DNA from: an uncultured Gloeocapsa sp.
Lineage (GTDB): Bacteria > Cyanobacteriota > Cyanobacteriia > Cyanobacteriales > Gloeocapsaceae
Assembly: GCA_937930495.1 (NCBI GenBank)
Contig: CALGKL010000281.1
Coordinates: 1 to 5,713, forward strand
DNA length: 5,713 nt
Direction of reading: 5' to 3'
In this document: piece by piece, positions 1 through 5,713 of the stretch
Numbering within the stretch: position 1 is the first letter of the stretch
How the letters are laid out: every line of letters begins with the position of its first letter
Notes under the pieces: generated by a model
Told to the model about the DNA's origin: nothing
Database searches by the model: none
Seen by the model: only the letters and a program-made list of their open reading frames with translations
Position numbers and translations under genes: made by a program

Positions 1-170
1 GCTTGACTAATGGCTAAAAACCAATCGGTTTCGGTGGTGAGGAATTTTTGCGCTTGATAGTAATGTTCGCTGGTTTTCCACCAACGGTTATCCAGGTAAA
101 AACCGTACTCAGCAAAATTGGAGAAACAGCCATAGGGTGGCAAACTAGCCTTATAAAAGTAAATAGTCAT
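1..170 (-). CDS. NADAR/YbiA-family protein (DUF1768), N-terminal part, cut by window edge
   Basis: The first 56 codons are visible, starting with ATG at 170 and running open off the left edge. The protein begins MTIYFYKASLPPYGCFSNFA, and residues 30-43 read WWKTSEHYYQAQKF. This matches the family signature 'YG-FSNF ... W-TSEHY-QAQKF' that I recall from E. coli YbiA, including the Glu of the SEH motif (residue 35). NADAR proteins are small cytosolic N-glycosidases acting on ribosyl compounds. Described roles are hydrolysis of early riboflavin intermediates and removal of ADP-ribose from guanine; which one applies here cannot be told. The ATG overlaps the TGA of the DUF4335 gene (ATGA). The mRNA just upstream is pyrimidine-rich (ACCTCCCC) with no Shine-Dalgarno sequence, so translation probably depends on coupling to DUF4335. 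The family's usual length is roughly 150-180 residues, so about two thirds lies outside the window. Family assignment is firm; substrate is unknown. Confidence 0.85.
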   Translation of the reverse strand, partial: MTIYFYKASLPPYGCFSNFAEYGFYLDNRWWKTSEHYYQAQKFLTTETDWFLAISQ

Positions 171-802
171 GGGGAGGTAGTAGGGTTAGGGGAATCCTGA
201 CTCTGGTTGAGGGGGATGGTTTCCGTTGTCCCTTCTAGGGGTTGGGGTTGAGGTTCACGTACTACAGGTGGTTCGATCACAAAAGCGGCGATCGCCGCTA
301 AAGCTACTGTCCCGATTCCCACAAAAGCGGGTACGGTCTTTTCGCTCAAAGGTTGTCCATCTTGACGGTGACGTTTAGATAGAGGTTCTAGAGGGACAGT
401 CAAATCTGGTAGAGTAGTAGTATCGCTAAGAAACTGGTCAATAACCTCTACTAAATCGAACAATTCTACGGTATTTAAATCAATTTCGGTTGCATCTTCT
501 GTATAGTCTTTAGTTTTTTGCCAAGTCAAACGATGAAGATAACCATTGGGTTTAAGATGAATCAAATCTGACTCTAGATTAAGGGTTTGGGGATGATGTA
601 AACCACTGAGTAGATCTTGGGTGTAAGCGTTAACTACCTTAACCAAATTTTCCAAAAAAACCCTACCACCTGTAAGGGATATATCTGAACTGATGATTTT
701 ACATTCAGCATTTAAAAGAATATCCAGATTAAAGCCTTCGTTGCTCAAACCCTCTAAAATCAGACTACAATTAGAGGAGTGATATTGACGATTGATGTTC
801 AT
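167..802 (-). CDS. DUF4335 domain-containing protein, single predicted membrane segment
   Basis: I recognise this 211-residue protein as the cyanobacterial DUF4335 family, whose biochemical role is not known to me. Residues 1-125 form a mixed-composition soluble region that opens with an NCSLILEGLS stretch (11-20) and holds LTGGRVFLENLV (43-54). A basic linker (KRHRQ, 143-147) leads to one hydrophobic segment at about 157-176, and a Pro/Gln/Thr-rich tail (about 178-211) ends the protein. This looks like a membrane-anchored protein with a short disordered C-terminus; the basic residues before the segment suggest a cytoplasmic N-terminal domain by the positive-inside rule (inference). The ATG at 802 follows the DUF3038 stop by 6 nt and is in the same frame, so TAG-AGC-AAA-ATG separates the two proteins. 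No strong ribosome binding site is visible. Its TGA overlaps the NADAR start. The constant pairing with DUF3038 suggests the two act together. Confidence 0.85.
   Translation of the reverse strand: MNINRQYHSSNCSLILEGLSNEGFNLDILLNAECKIISSDISLTGGRVFLENLVKVVNAYTQDLLSGLHHPQTLNLESDLIHLKPNGYLHRLTWQKTKDYTEDATEIDLNTVELFDLVEVIDQFLSDTTTLPDLTVPLEPLSKRHRQDGQPLSEKTVPAFVGIGTVALAAIAAFVIEPPVVREPQPQPLEGTTETIPLNQSQDSPNPTTSP
284..299. repeat. HIP1 octamer inside a 16-bp perfect palindrome
   Basis: The cyanobacterial HIP1 octamer GCGATCGC lies at 288-295 and is extended on both sides to a 16-bp perfect palindrome, AGCGGCGATCGCCGCT. It sits within the codons for the Ala-rich membrane segment of the DUF4335 protein. 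HIP1 is highly over-represented in many cyanobacterial genomes; its link to DNA methylation or repair is proposed rather than settled. Confidence 0.8.
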
Positions 803-808
803 TTTGCT

Positions 809-1441
809 CTAATTAACCTCTCCATCCCATAAACTCACCCATAATCTTTCTATCCCCCTAGTCCCACCAGCTATCAGTAATTGATTTAACACCGATAAAG
901 CCAACTCATTGAGTAGATCCTCGTTGTTGAGATAATTCATAACTTTAACGCGACGGGGGTTCATGCGATTAGCGAAACTATTGCGGAATCTTTCCAGATA
1001 GCTAGAAAGGTGATAATGATTATCTACGGGTAGTCCTTTATCTTTCATCAATTGAGCATCAATCAGATGTTGGCGGATTTTTACTTCAAAAGACTTAGCC
1101 AAATAGTGGATAAGAACCACTAAAGCTTTCACTTCCTCCATATTGAGATAATTACGTTGATAGGAACGACGTAGAGGGTTGGTACAGCGGAGACGCCATA
1201 GAAAGATTCTGTTTTTGATTATATCCTTTAAGCCTAACTGTTGAGATAGTTGTAAAATTCTCTCTGTTCCTCCTACATTTAAAGCTTCTAATCCCAATAA
1301 CATTAAATCAATTCTTTGGTGAACCAGGGGAGAAAAATGACTAATTTTGGGGGAGATTATCGGTAATTGTTGACGAATTTCAGCTGTTGGTATTTCTGTT
1401 ATAGAGGAATCAGACTTCAGATTTATAGAGTATCCTGTCAT
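809..1441 (-). CDS. DUF3038 domain-containing protein
   Basis: I recognise this 210-residue protein as the cyanobacterial DUF3038 family, for which I know no established function. It appears soluble, with no signal peptide or membrane segment. After a variable N-terminus (1-35) comes a helical, Leu-rich region with IDLMLLGLEALNVGGTERIL at 44-63. A basic stretch follows (KNRIFLWRLRCTNPLRRSYQR, within 76-96), then an RFRNSFANRMNPRR segment (151-164) and a C-terminal helix ending in LIAGGTRGIERLWVSL (189-204). The high Arg content would suit binding to nucleic acid or an acidic membrane surface, but that is speculation. The ATG at 1441 is the earliest possible start, because an in-frame TAA lies two codons upstream (1445-1447). 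No clear ribosome binding site precedes it. It is first in a DUF3038-DUF4335-NADAR cluster after a 170-nt gap, so a promoter probably lies in that gap. Confidence 0.85.
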   Translation of the reverse strand: MTGYSINLKSDSSITEIPTAEIRQQLPIISPKISHFSPLVHQRIDLMLLGLEALNVGGTERILQLSQQLGLKDIIKNRIFLWRLRCTNPLRRSYQRNYLNMEEVKALVVLIHYLAKSFEVKIRQHLIDAQLMKDKGLPVDNHYHLSSYLERFRNSFANRMNPRRVKVMNYLNNEDLLNELALSVLNQLLIAGGTRGIERLWVSLWDGEVN

Positions 1442-1611
1442 ATTTTATAATATATTTTCCCATCAAGAACAAAACCTGGTAACACATAGACTGGCACCAT
1501 TATTTATATATTCTGACATTTTGTTACCTAAATCTCCAAGATCATCTGCGGTAGGAGGTAGCTCCTCCTCCAGGTGATCCAATCAGGAATTTAACTTGAG
1601 AGTAATCATTT
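1442..1611 (-). promoter_or_regulatory. Noncoding gap between M23 peptidase and DUF3038 genes; likely promoter region
   Basis: This is the only sizeable noncoding stretch in the window. The half next to the peptidase stop carries the hairpin at 1540-1579. The half next to DUF3038 is AT-rich and holds the only candidate promoter elements for the downstream block. On the minus strand there is a TATATAAATAAT-like run near 1498-1511, and TTGTTC (1467-1472) lies 17 nt before TATAAA (1444-1449). The second pair has good spacing but would start transcription inside the first DUF3038 codons, so it is doubtful. A 7-bp inverted repeat (GGTAACA at 1478-1484, TGTTACC at 1522-1528) flanks the first candidate and could be an operator half-site pair or chance. 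The exact start site cannot be placed by eye. Confidence 0.35.
1540..1579 (-). terminator. Stem-loop after the M23 peptidase gene, possible terminator
   Basis: GATCATCTG (1540-1548) pairs with CAGGTGATC (1571-1579) with one G-U wobble. Inside it AGGAGG (1553-1558) pairs with CCTCCT (1564-1569) around a 5-nt loop, leaving a 4-against-1 internal loop. The structure starts 32 nt after the peptidase stop codon on the transcribed strand. No U-tract follows on either strand, so it is not a textbook intrinsic terminator. It could equally be an RNA-processing or 3'-end stabilising hairpin, or a small dispersed palindromic repeat. Confidence 0.4.
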
Positions 1612-2490
1612 TTAACCTTGATCAAAAAAATGGTCAGGAAGACCAAAAAAGCGACGACGCAACAGAGAATTGACCTGATTGGGCATTTGCAGAGCGAAGT
1701 TAAGGGGGAAATTATCGATTCCTCCTAATGATTTTAGCCGACGTGGAGCGCGTTTATAGTCAGCCGGTTTAAGTTTATATAAGGCTGCTTTTTCGGCTAA
1801 TTTTTTCGCCATTTTAGCATTAGCTTGAGCTAATAATGTACTTGGGTCTGTAGCAATCCAAGCACCATTTTCTAATTCTCGCCATTCAAAGTGTAAATGG
1901 GGTCCTGTGGACATACCCGTATTACCAGATAACCCTATAACTGTACCTTCTTGCACCTGTTCACCAGGTTTAACTAAAACTTGGGAAAGATGGGCGTAAC
2001 GAGATTCACGAGTATTGTCCTGATGACGGATAATCACGATCAAGCCATAACCATTTAAGCTACCGGCGATTTCTACTTGGCCATCAGCTACAGCTAAAAT
2101 TGGGGTCCCAATTGGTACGGGAAAATCCACCCCTTCATGAAGTTGAGACATACCCGAAAAAGGATCAAGACGCCAACCAAAATTAGAGGTAACCGTCATG
2201 GGAGTAGTTAGAGGAAAACCGATCTCTACATTTAATTTAGCAATTTTATTACTACTAGCCATTACAGGTTCAGGTTGTGTTGATTCTCTTTCTGCTTGAG
2301 GTTGAGTAAAGATAATCTTGGGTGGTTCTATTTCTTTGGCTGGGGTACCATAGTCTTGTGTATCTAGAAAGTTATTTTTACCGGCTAGTATTACCTCAGA
2401 TTTGGCTAAAGCTTGGCAATAAAGCCAATTGTTCCCGCAAAAAGTTAAAATAGTAATCAAAATCAGCTTATTAAATATAGATTTGCTCAT
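1612..2490 (-). CDS. Exported M23-family (LytM/peptidoglycan endopeptidase-like) metallopeptidase
   Basis: This is a zinc peptidase of the M23 family, which cuts peptide cross-links in peptidoglycan. Numbering from the ATG at 2490 (292 residues), residues 2-7 are a basic n-region and about 8-29 a hydrophobic core ending in ALA, a plausible signal peptidase I site. The Cys at 18 lacks a good lipobox. After a linker (30-90) the catalytic domain spans about 92-220. It has SNFGWRLDPFSG, HEGVD (zinc ligands His118 and Asp122), YAHL (His167), and GPHLHFEW (His198, zinc ligand His200). All core residues are present, so it should be active. A basic, Lys/Arg-rich tail of about 70 residues follows. I chose the ATG because GAGG lies just before it; a GTG at 2499 would add three residues and overlap the birA stop (GTGA), and an in-frame TGA rules out anything longer. 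The target bond is not predictable from sequence. Confidence 0.9.
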   Translation of the reverse strand: MSKSIFNKLILITILTFCGNNWLYCQALAKSEVILAGKNNFLDTQDYGTPAKEIEPPKIIFTQPQAERESTQPEPVMASSNKIAKLNVEIGFPLTTPMTVTSNFGWRLDPFSGMSQLHEGVDFPVPIGTPILAVADGQVEIAGSLNGYGLIVIIRHQDNTRESRYAHLSQVLVKPGEQVQEGTVIGLSGNTGMSTGPHLHFEWRELENGAWIATDPSTLLAQANAKMAKKLAEKAALYKLKPADYKRAPRRLKSLGGIDNFPLNFALQMPNQVNSLLRRRFFGLPDHFFDQG

Positions 2491-2495
2491 TTTCC

Positions 2496-3290
2496 TCACA
2501 ATTCACACTCGGATACGTTTAATATTTCTTTACATGAATAACCAAGTTTGATTGTACCCGGTTGCAGGAAAATTGCAACACTAGCACCTGAAGAAAATAA
2601 ACGAATCCCTAATTCTCCCTTTTGGTTAACCCCTGTAACTACTCCTGGCGATTGATTAAAGATAACCTCTTGTCCCAAATTACTGAAAAGCTGATGATAG
2701 GAGTTGAGAATAGAAGTAATTCCTGTTTGGAGATAATCAGTATAACCTTGAAAAATACCTTCTAGGGTTAATCTAGCCAACTCGGAAAGGGTGAGTCGAG
2801 AGCTAATCTCTTGAAGGTTAATACCAGTCTTGGGGACACAATTGAGATAGTTGATTCCCACACCAATTACTCCATGGGTAAGTCTCTGTTGAGATACCCT
2901 GGTTTCGATTTTGATTCCACCGAGTTTACGCTGGTGTAAAACCAAATCGTTGGGCCATTTGAGTAAAATAGGTAAATCTAGAGTTCGTAACTGATTAGCG
3001 ATACCCCAAGCTGTAGCTAGAGTTAGATGAGGTCCAGAATCTAAGGGTAAATCTAAGGATAAAGCGACAGAAAGATATAAACCACCAGGTAGAGATTGCC
3101 ACACTCTTCCCCATTGTCCCCGACCGGCGCTTTGTTGTAAAGCGATCGCTACCCTAGGTAAACTGTATTGTTGGTCGATAAGTTCCCAAAGTTTCCCATT
3201 GGTGGAGGGAATATCGGGAAAAATATCTATTGCTAGTCGGGGAATAATCCGAGAATCCTTAATCAGTTGTTGCAATTGTTCGGAATTCAT
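2496..3290 (-). CDS. birA: Biotin--[acetyl-CoA-carboxylase] ligase, monofunctional
   Basis: The enzyme activates biotin with ATP to biotinyl-AMP and attaches it to a lysine of the biotin carboxyl carrier protein, enabling acetyl-CoA carboxylase and hence fatty-acid synthesis in the cytoplasm. Hallmarks are STN (29-31), the biotinyl-AMP loop QQSAGRGQWGRVW (52-64), KWPNDL (111-116), RKLGGIKIE (121-129, with Lys122 at the position of the conserved ligase lysine) and GVGINY (143-148). A small C-terminal domain occupies about 205-248 (GQEV...GVVTGVNQKGELGIRL...PGTIKLGY). At 264 residues it lacks the N-terminal helix-turn-helix of E. coli BirA, so it is a class I ligase without an operon repressor role. 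The ATG is fixed by an in-frame TGA immediately upstream. Its first 32 nt overlap the end of the transketolase gene, and its stop overlaps the alternative GTG start of the peptidase. Confidence 0.95.
   Translation of the reverse strand: MNSEQLQQLIKDSRIIPRLAIDIFPDIPSTNGKLWELIDQQYSLPRVAIALQQSAGRGQWGRVWQSLPGGLYLSVALSLDLPLDSGPHLTLATAWGIANQLRTLDLPILLKWPNDLVLHQRKLGGIKIETRVSQQRLTHGVIGVGINYLNCVPKTGINLQEISSRLTLSELARLTLEGIFQGYTDYLQTGITSILNSYHQLFSNLGQEVIFNQSPGVVTGVNQKGELGIRLFSSGASVAIFLQPGTIKLGYSCKEILNVSECEL
3142..3149. repeat. HIP1 octamer GCGATCGC
   Basis: This is a second copy of the cyanobacterial HIP1 palindrome, extended to AGCGATCGCT at 3141-3150, inside birA. Two copies in under 6 kb is more than chance would give in AT-rich DNA and supports a cyanobacterial origin. 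Confidence 0.8.
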
Positions 3291-5151
3291 TCACTAAACT
3301 TGCTGTATCGAGACGATGAAAAGCCAAAACTTCCTGATTTTGTCCACATTGAGGGATACGATCTAACCCAAGTTTACGGAATTTCACCCCTGATAATAAA
3401 CCAAGTTGGGCTAATTCTACAGCGATTCTATCTCCTTGTCCCCCAATCAGATAATGATTGTCTAGAGTCACTATAAATTTACACCCAGCTACTATTTTCT
3501 CTAACCAGTGAGCATCAATAACATTTAACCAGGGTAGATTAACCACTTTGAGTTTCAACTTGTCTTCCTGTTCTAAAATTTTGGCTGCGTTATATGCTTG
3601 AGATAGTAATATTGGTCCATAGGCAAAAATAACCCCTGATGCTGCTTCCTGATTGTGTATAGTTATCCCCTTCCCCAATTCCAGTTGATAATCCCCAGGT
3701 AACTGATAGGGAATTTCCCAGGGAATAGATACTAAGCGTAGATAGGAACTAGTTTGACAGACATTGACGCAATAGTCTAAAGCTAGGGATACTTCCAGAG
3801 GACAACTAGGTTCAATCATTACCAATCCAGGTATAGCAGCTAAAGCAGAAATATCCCTTACGGACTGGTGAGAATGTCCCGGACCTCCTGGTAATAAACC
3901 AGCTAAGGAACCTACATAGACAATTTTTGTCTTTTCGGTAGCGTTATTATAAATCTGTTCGTTGGGACGAGTGGAGAGAAAACAAGCAAAAGAGTGGACT
4001 ATCGGTAATAACCCCATTTTCGCCATTCCTCCCGCTTGAGATACCATATCTTGTTCAGCGATTCCGCACTCAAAAAAGCGATTCTGAAATTGTTCACTAA
4101 AAGGGATTAAACCGCAGTCTAAAACTAAATCGGCGTCTAAGACGACTAAGTTAGGGTTTTGTTTAGCTTGTTGGACTAAAGCTTCAGCATAAGCGGGAAT
4201 CAGTCGCTGTAGATTATTTGGCGGTGGAGTCCGGGTTATCTTAACTGTTTTTAACTGTACTCCTGGAATTTTAGCTTTTAATTCGGCTACGGCTTTTGTA
4301 TAAGTTTCGTCATCTGGCGCACCACTATGAAAACGATATAGTTTATCTTCTGGTTTCAGCGTGGTATGTTCCATAAAAGATACCCCTTTCCCTTTGATGG
4401 TATCGGCGATAATAATTTTGGGGTAGGGACCAACCTCTTCCAACTCACTCATCACCCTAGCTAAAGCGTTAAAATCATGACCATCACAACGACCGACCTT
4501 CCAACCATAAGCGGTTAATTTAGCCTGTAAATCTCCTAAATCGCTAACTCTACTCACCCAGGTATCTGATTGCAGTTTATTATGATCGATAATTACGGTG
4601 ATTTCATGTAACTGGTGATTGACAGCAGATAGCAAAGATTCCCAGAATTGACCCTCCTGTAATTCTCCATCTCCGGTTAAGACATAGACTCTACTATCTA
4701 TCCCCAACAAGCGATTAGCTTGGATCATTCCTTTTGCTTTGGAGATACCCATACCTAATGAACCGGTATTCGTAGCGATACAGGGTAGGGATATATCCGG
4801 ATGTCCGGGAAGTCCTTTTAATCTTCTCAACTGATGAATTAAGTCAAAATCCAATAACCCTAAAGCAGTGGCTACGGAGTAAAAACCTGGTACATCGTGA
4901 CCTTTCGATGAGAAGTAAATGTCTTGTCCTTTACGGATTTTATGTAAAAATAACCAAGTTACGATATCTAAACTGCTAAAACTACTCCCGATATGACCTG
5001 AACCCGCTTTTTTGATAGCGTAGAGGGTATTGACACGACAACAATCAGCTAATAATTGGGTCCGGTCTGAATCTAGTGCTAGAATTCGTTGTAATTCTTC
5101 GAAAGGGATAAAGTATAATTCTGTCATAAAATTTGGTCTAATATTATTCAT
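3259..5151 (-). CDS. Transketolase-like thiamine-diphosphate enzyme, short fused form
   Basis: This is a ThDP-dependent enzyme of the transketolase/DXS superfamily, 630 residues. The N-terminal diphosphate domain (about 30-300) has AGSGHIGSS (His53), SSKGHDVPG (His85), LPGHPD (His117), the ThDP/metal motif [12 protein letters not shown] (160-171) with Asn191 in DHNKLQ, and KGKGVSFME. The pyrimidine domain (about 315-480) has the catalytic Glu366 in GIAEQD and a His-rich PGGPGHSHQ (421-429). The C-terminal domain contains [12 protein letters not shown] (563-574). Canonical Calvin-cycle transketolase is usually about 660-670 residues. This protein instead resembles the archaeal-type paired N- and C-subunits joined in one chain, so it is probably a paralogue with another donor or acceptor (inference). 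The ATG at 5151 overlaps the pcxA end by 8 nt and has an in-frame TGA directly upstream. The Met at codon 9 (5127) would leave a 16-nt gap instead. Neither start has a clear ribosome binding site. Confidence 0.85.
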   Translation of the reverse strand: MNNIRPNFMTELYFIPFEELQRILALDSDRTQLLADCCRVNTLYAIKKAGSGHIGSSFSSLDIVTWLFLHKIRKGQDIYFSSKGHDVPGFYSVATALGLLDFDLIHQLRRLKGLPGHPDISLPCIATNTGSLGMGISKAKGMIQANRLLGIDSRVYVLTGDGELQEGQFWESLLSAVNHQLHEITVIIDHNKLQSDTWVSRVSDLGDLQAKLTAYGWKVGRCDGHDFNALARVMSELEEVGPYPKIIIADTIKGKGVSFMEHTTLKPEDKLYRFHSGAPDDETYTKAVAELKAKIPGVQLKTVKITRTPPPNNLQRLIPAYAEALVQQAKQNPNLVVLDADLVLDCGLIPFSEQFQNRFFECGIAEQDMVSQAGGMAKMGLLPIVHSFACFLSTRPNEQIYNNATEKTKIVYVGSLAGLLPGGPGHSHQSVRDISALAAIPGLVMIEPSCPLEVSLALDYCVNVCQTSSYLRLVSIPWEIPYQLPGDYQLELGKGITIHNQEAASGVIFAYGPILLSQAYNAAKILEQEDKLKLKVVNLPWLNVIDAHWLEKIVAGCKFIVTLDNHYLIGGQGDRIAVELAQLGLLSGVKFRKLGLDRIPQCGQNQEVLAFHRLDTASLVNEFRTIATTD

Positions 5152-5713
5152 TCATATTACGATAAGTTGCCACCGCTGAAGGAGAAATTCTATTTAAGTA
5201 GCGGAAAATCCAATATTTAAGAATGGTATCCAGAATCACGGGGAAAGTAGCGATAAACAGGTAATTAAATTCTCGATTTTCTGGTAATCCTAAATGTCTA
5301 GCAATTCCTTCTAAAACGATTTCCCAACCGTGGGGAGAGTGATAACCAACAAAGATATCTGTTAAGAGAATAATCAAAAAAGCTTTAGCCGAATCGCTTA
5401 AACCATAAACAACGTCATCAAGAAAAGATTTCACCACAATAATATCTTTTTGACTCTTAAATAAGATTAAACAAAAAGCGAGCACAGATGCTAGATCCGC
5501 AAAAACATTAGCTAAGGCATTTAGACCCATTTTTTGGTAGGATTTAGCTATTTCTTCAACTTTTAATTTTAAAAGTTCCTCTTTTTGCTCCTCAGACAGT
5601 TTGGTCCTAGTTCCTAGTAATTCTTGAAAATGTAATTTTTCTTCATATTTTTGTAATTCTCTCAAAGCTTCTTCTTCATATTCATAATTAAGAAAGGTAA
5701 TTTCTTCATGTTG
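5144..5713 (-). CDS. pcxA: Proton extrusion protein PcxA (CemA family), C-terminal 189 residues, 5' end outside window
   Basis: The frame is open to the right edge, so the visible part is the C-terminal portion; the TTG at 5665 is an internal Leu codon, not a start. PcxA is an inner-membrane protein needed for light-induced, sodium-dependent proton extrusion, linked to CO2 uptake, and is the homologue of chloroplast CemA (Ycf10). Within the visible 189 residues there is an acidic, charged region (1-60), followed by three predicted membrane segments at about 67-85, 106-124 and 150-172. The diagnostic loop [11 protein letters not shown] (121-131) lies after the second, and the C-terminus reads [18 protein letters not shown] and [13 protein letters not shown]. 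These match the conserved CemA/PcxA end. PcxA is usually about 400 residues or more, so over half is missing here because of the window. Its stop overlaps the transketolase start by 8 nt, which argues for co-transcription. Confidence 0.92.
   Translation of the reverse strand, partial: QHEEITFLNYEYEEEALRELQKYEEKLHFQELLGTRTKLSEEQKEELLKLKVEEIAKSYQKMGLNALANVFADLASVLAFCLILFKSQKDIIVVKSFLDDVVYGLSDSAKAFLIILLTDIFVGYHSPHGWEIVLEGIARHLGLPENREFNYLFIATFPVILDTILKYWIFRYLNRISPSAVATYRNMNE

Noticed and set aside
1444..1472. TTGTTC, 17 nt, TATAAA promoter-like pair on the minus strand
   Set aside because: The spacing is ideal, but the transcript would begin at or inside the first codons of DUF3038 and lose its start ATG. 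The upstream AT-rich run is a better but still weak candidate.
2424..2440. Cys in the peptidase signal peptide as a lipoprotein lipobox
   Set aside because: The residue before the Cys is Phe (LTFC), which does not fit the usual Gly/Ala/Ser at that position; an ALA cleavage site follows downstream.
3267..3476. Plus-strand 69-codon open frame
   Set aside because: It lies antisense to the transketolase 3' end and birA start, has no recognisable domain, and both minus-strand genes are clearly real. It is a shadow frame.
5144..5665. Treating the TTG at 5665 as the start of a complete 173-residue protein
   Set aside because: The frame continues open for 16 more codons to the window edge with PcxA-like acidic sequence, so this is an internal Leu codon of a longer protein.
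1..5713. Search for a defence island, CRISPR array, transposon, phage or tRNA/rRNA gene
   Set aside because: No direct-repeat array, transposase, integrase, terminal inverted repeats or structured RNA gene was seen. The NADAR fragment alone does not make a defence system, since no ADP-ribosyltransferase partner is visible.

Overview
The window looks like a piece of a cyanobacterial chromosome. The evidence is the C-terminal part of a PcxA/CemA-type proton extrusion protein, an adjacent pair of cyanobacteria-restricted families (DUF3038 and DUF4335), and two copies of the HIP1 octamer GCGATCGC. The base composition is moderately AT-rich. I cannot name a species. All seven protein genes lie on the minus strand, so transcription runs from high to low coordinates. 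I see no rRNA, tRNA, CRISPR array, insertion sequence or phage gene.

Upstream block (5713 down to 1612): the 3' end of pcxA, a 630-residue transketolase-like enzyme, a monofunctional biotin-protein ligase (birA), and an exported M23/LytM-type peptidase. Each gene overlaps the next: 8 nt between pcxA and the transketolase, 32 nt into birA, and 4 nt into the peptidase if its GTG start is used. This is the picture of one translationally coupled transcript. The products are functionally mixed: ion and inorganic-carbon physiology, sugar-phosphate metabolism, activation of acetyl-CoA carboxylase, and cell-wall remodelling.

A 170-nt noncoding gap (1442-1611) follows. It holds a strong imperfect hairpin about 32 nt after the peptidase stop and an AT-rich stretch before the next gene. 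It is the only place in the window where a terminator and a new promoter would fit.

Downstream block (1441 down to 1): a DUF3038 protein, a DUF4335 protein with one predicted membrane segment, and the first 56 codons of a NADAR/YbiA-family protein cut by the window edge. The DUF3038 and DUF4335 genes are in the same reading frame, separated by a single TAG and two sense codons. The DUF4335 stop overlaps the NADAR start (ATGA), and the NADAR start has no Shine-Dalgarno sequence, which suggests coupled translation. The most interesting item is this linkage of a NAD/ADP-ribose-related enzyme family to an uncharacterised cyanobacterial gene pair. Next is the non-canonical, short-form transketolase inside the pcxA-birA cluster.
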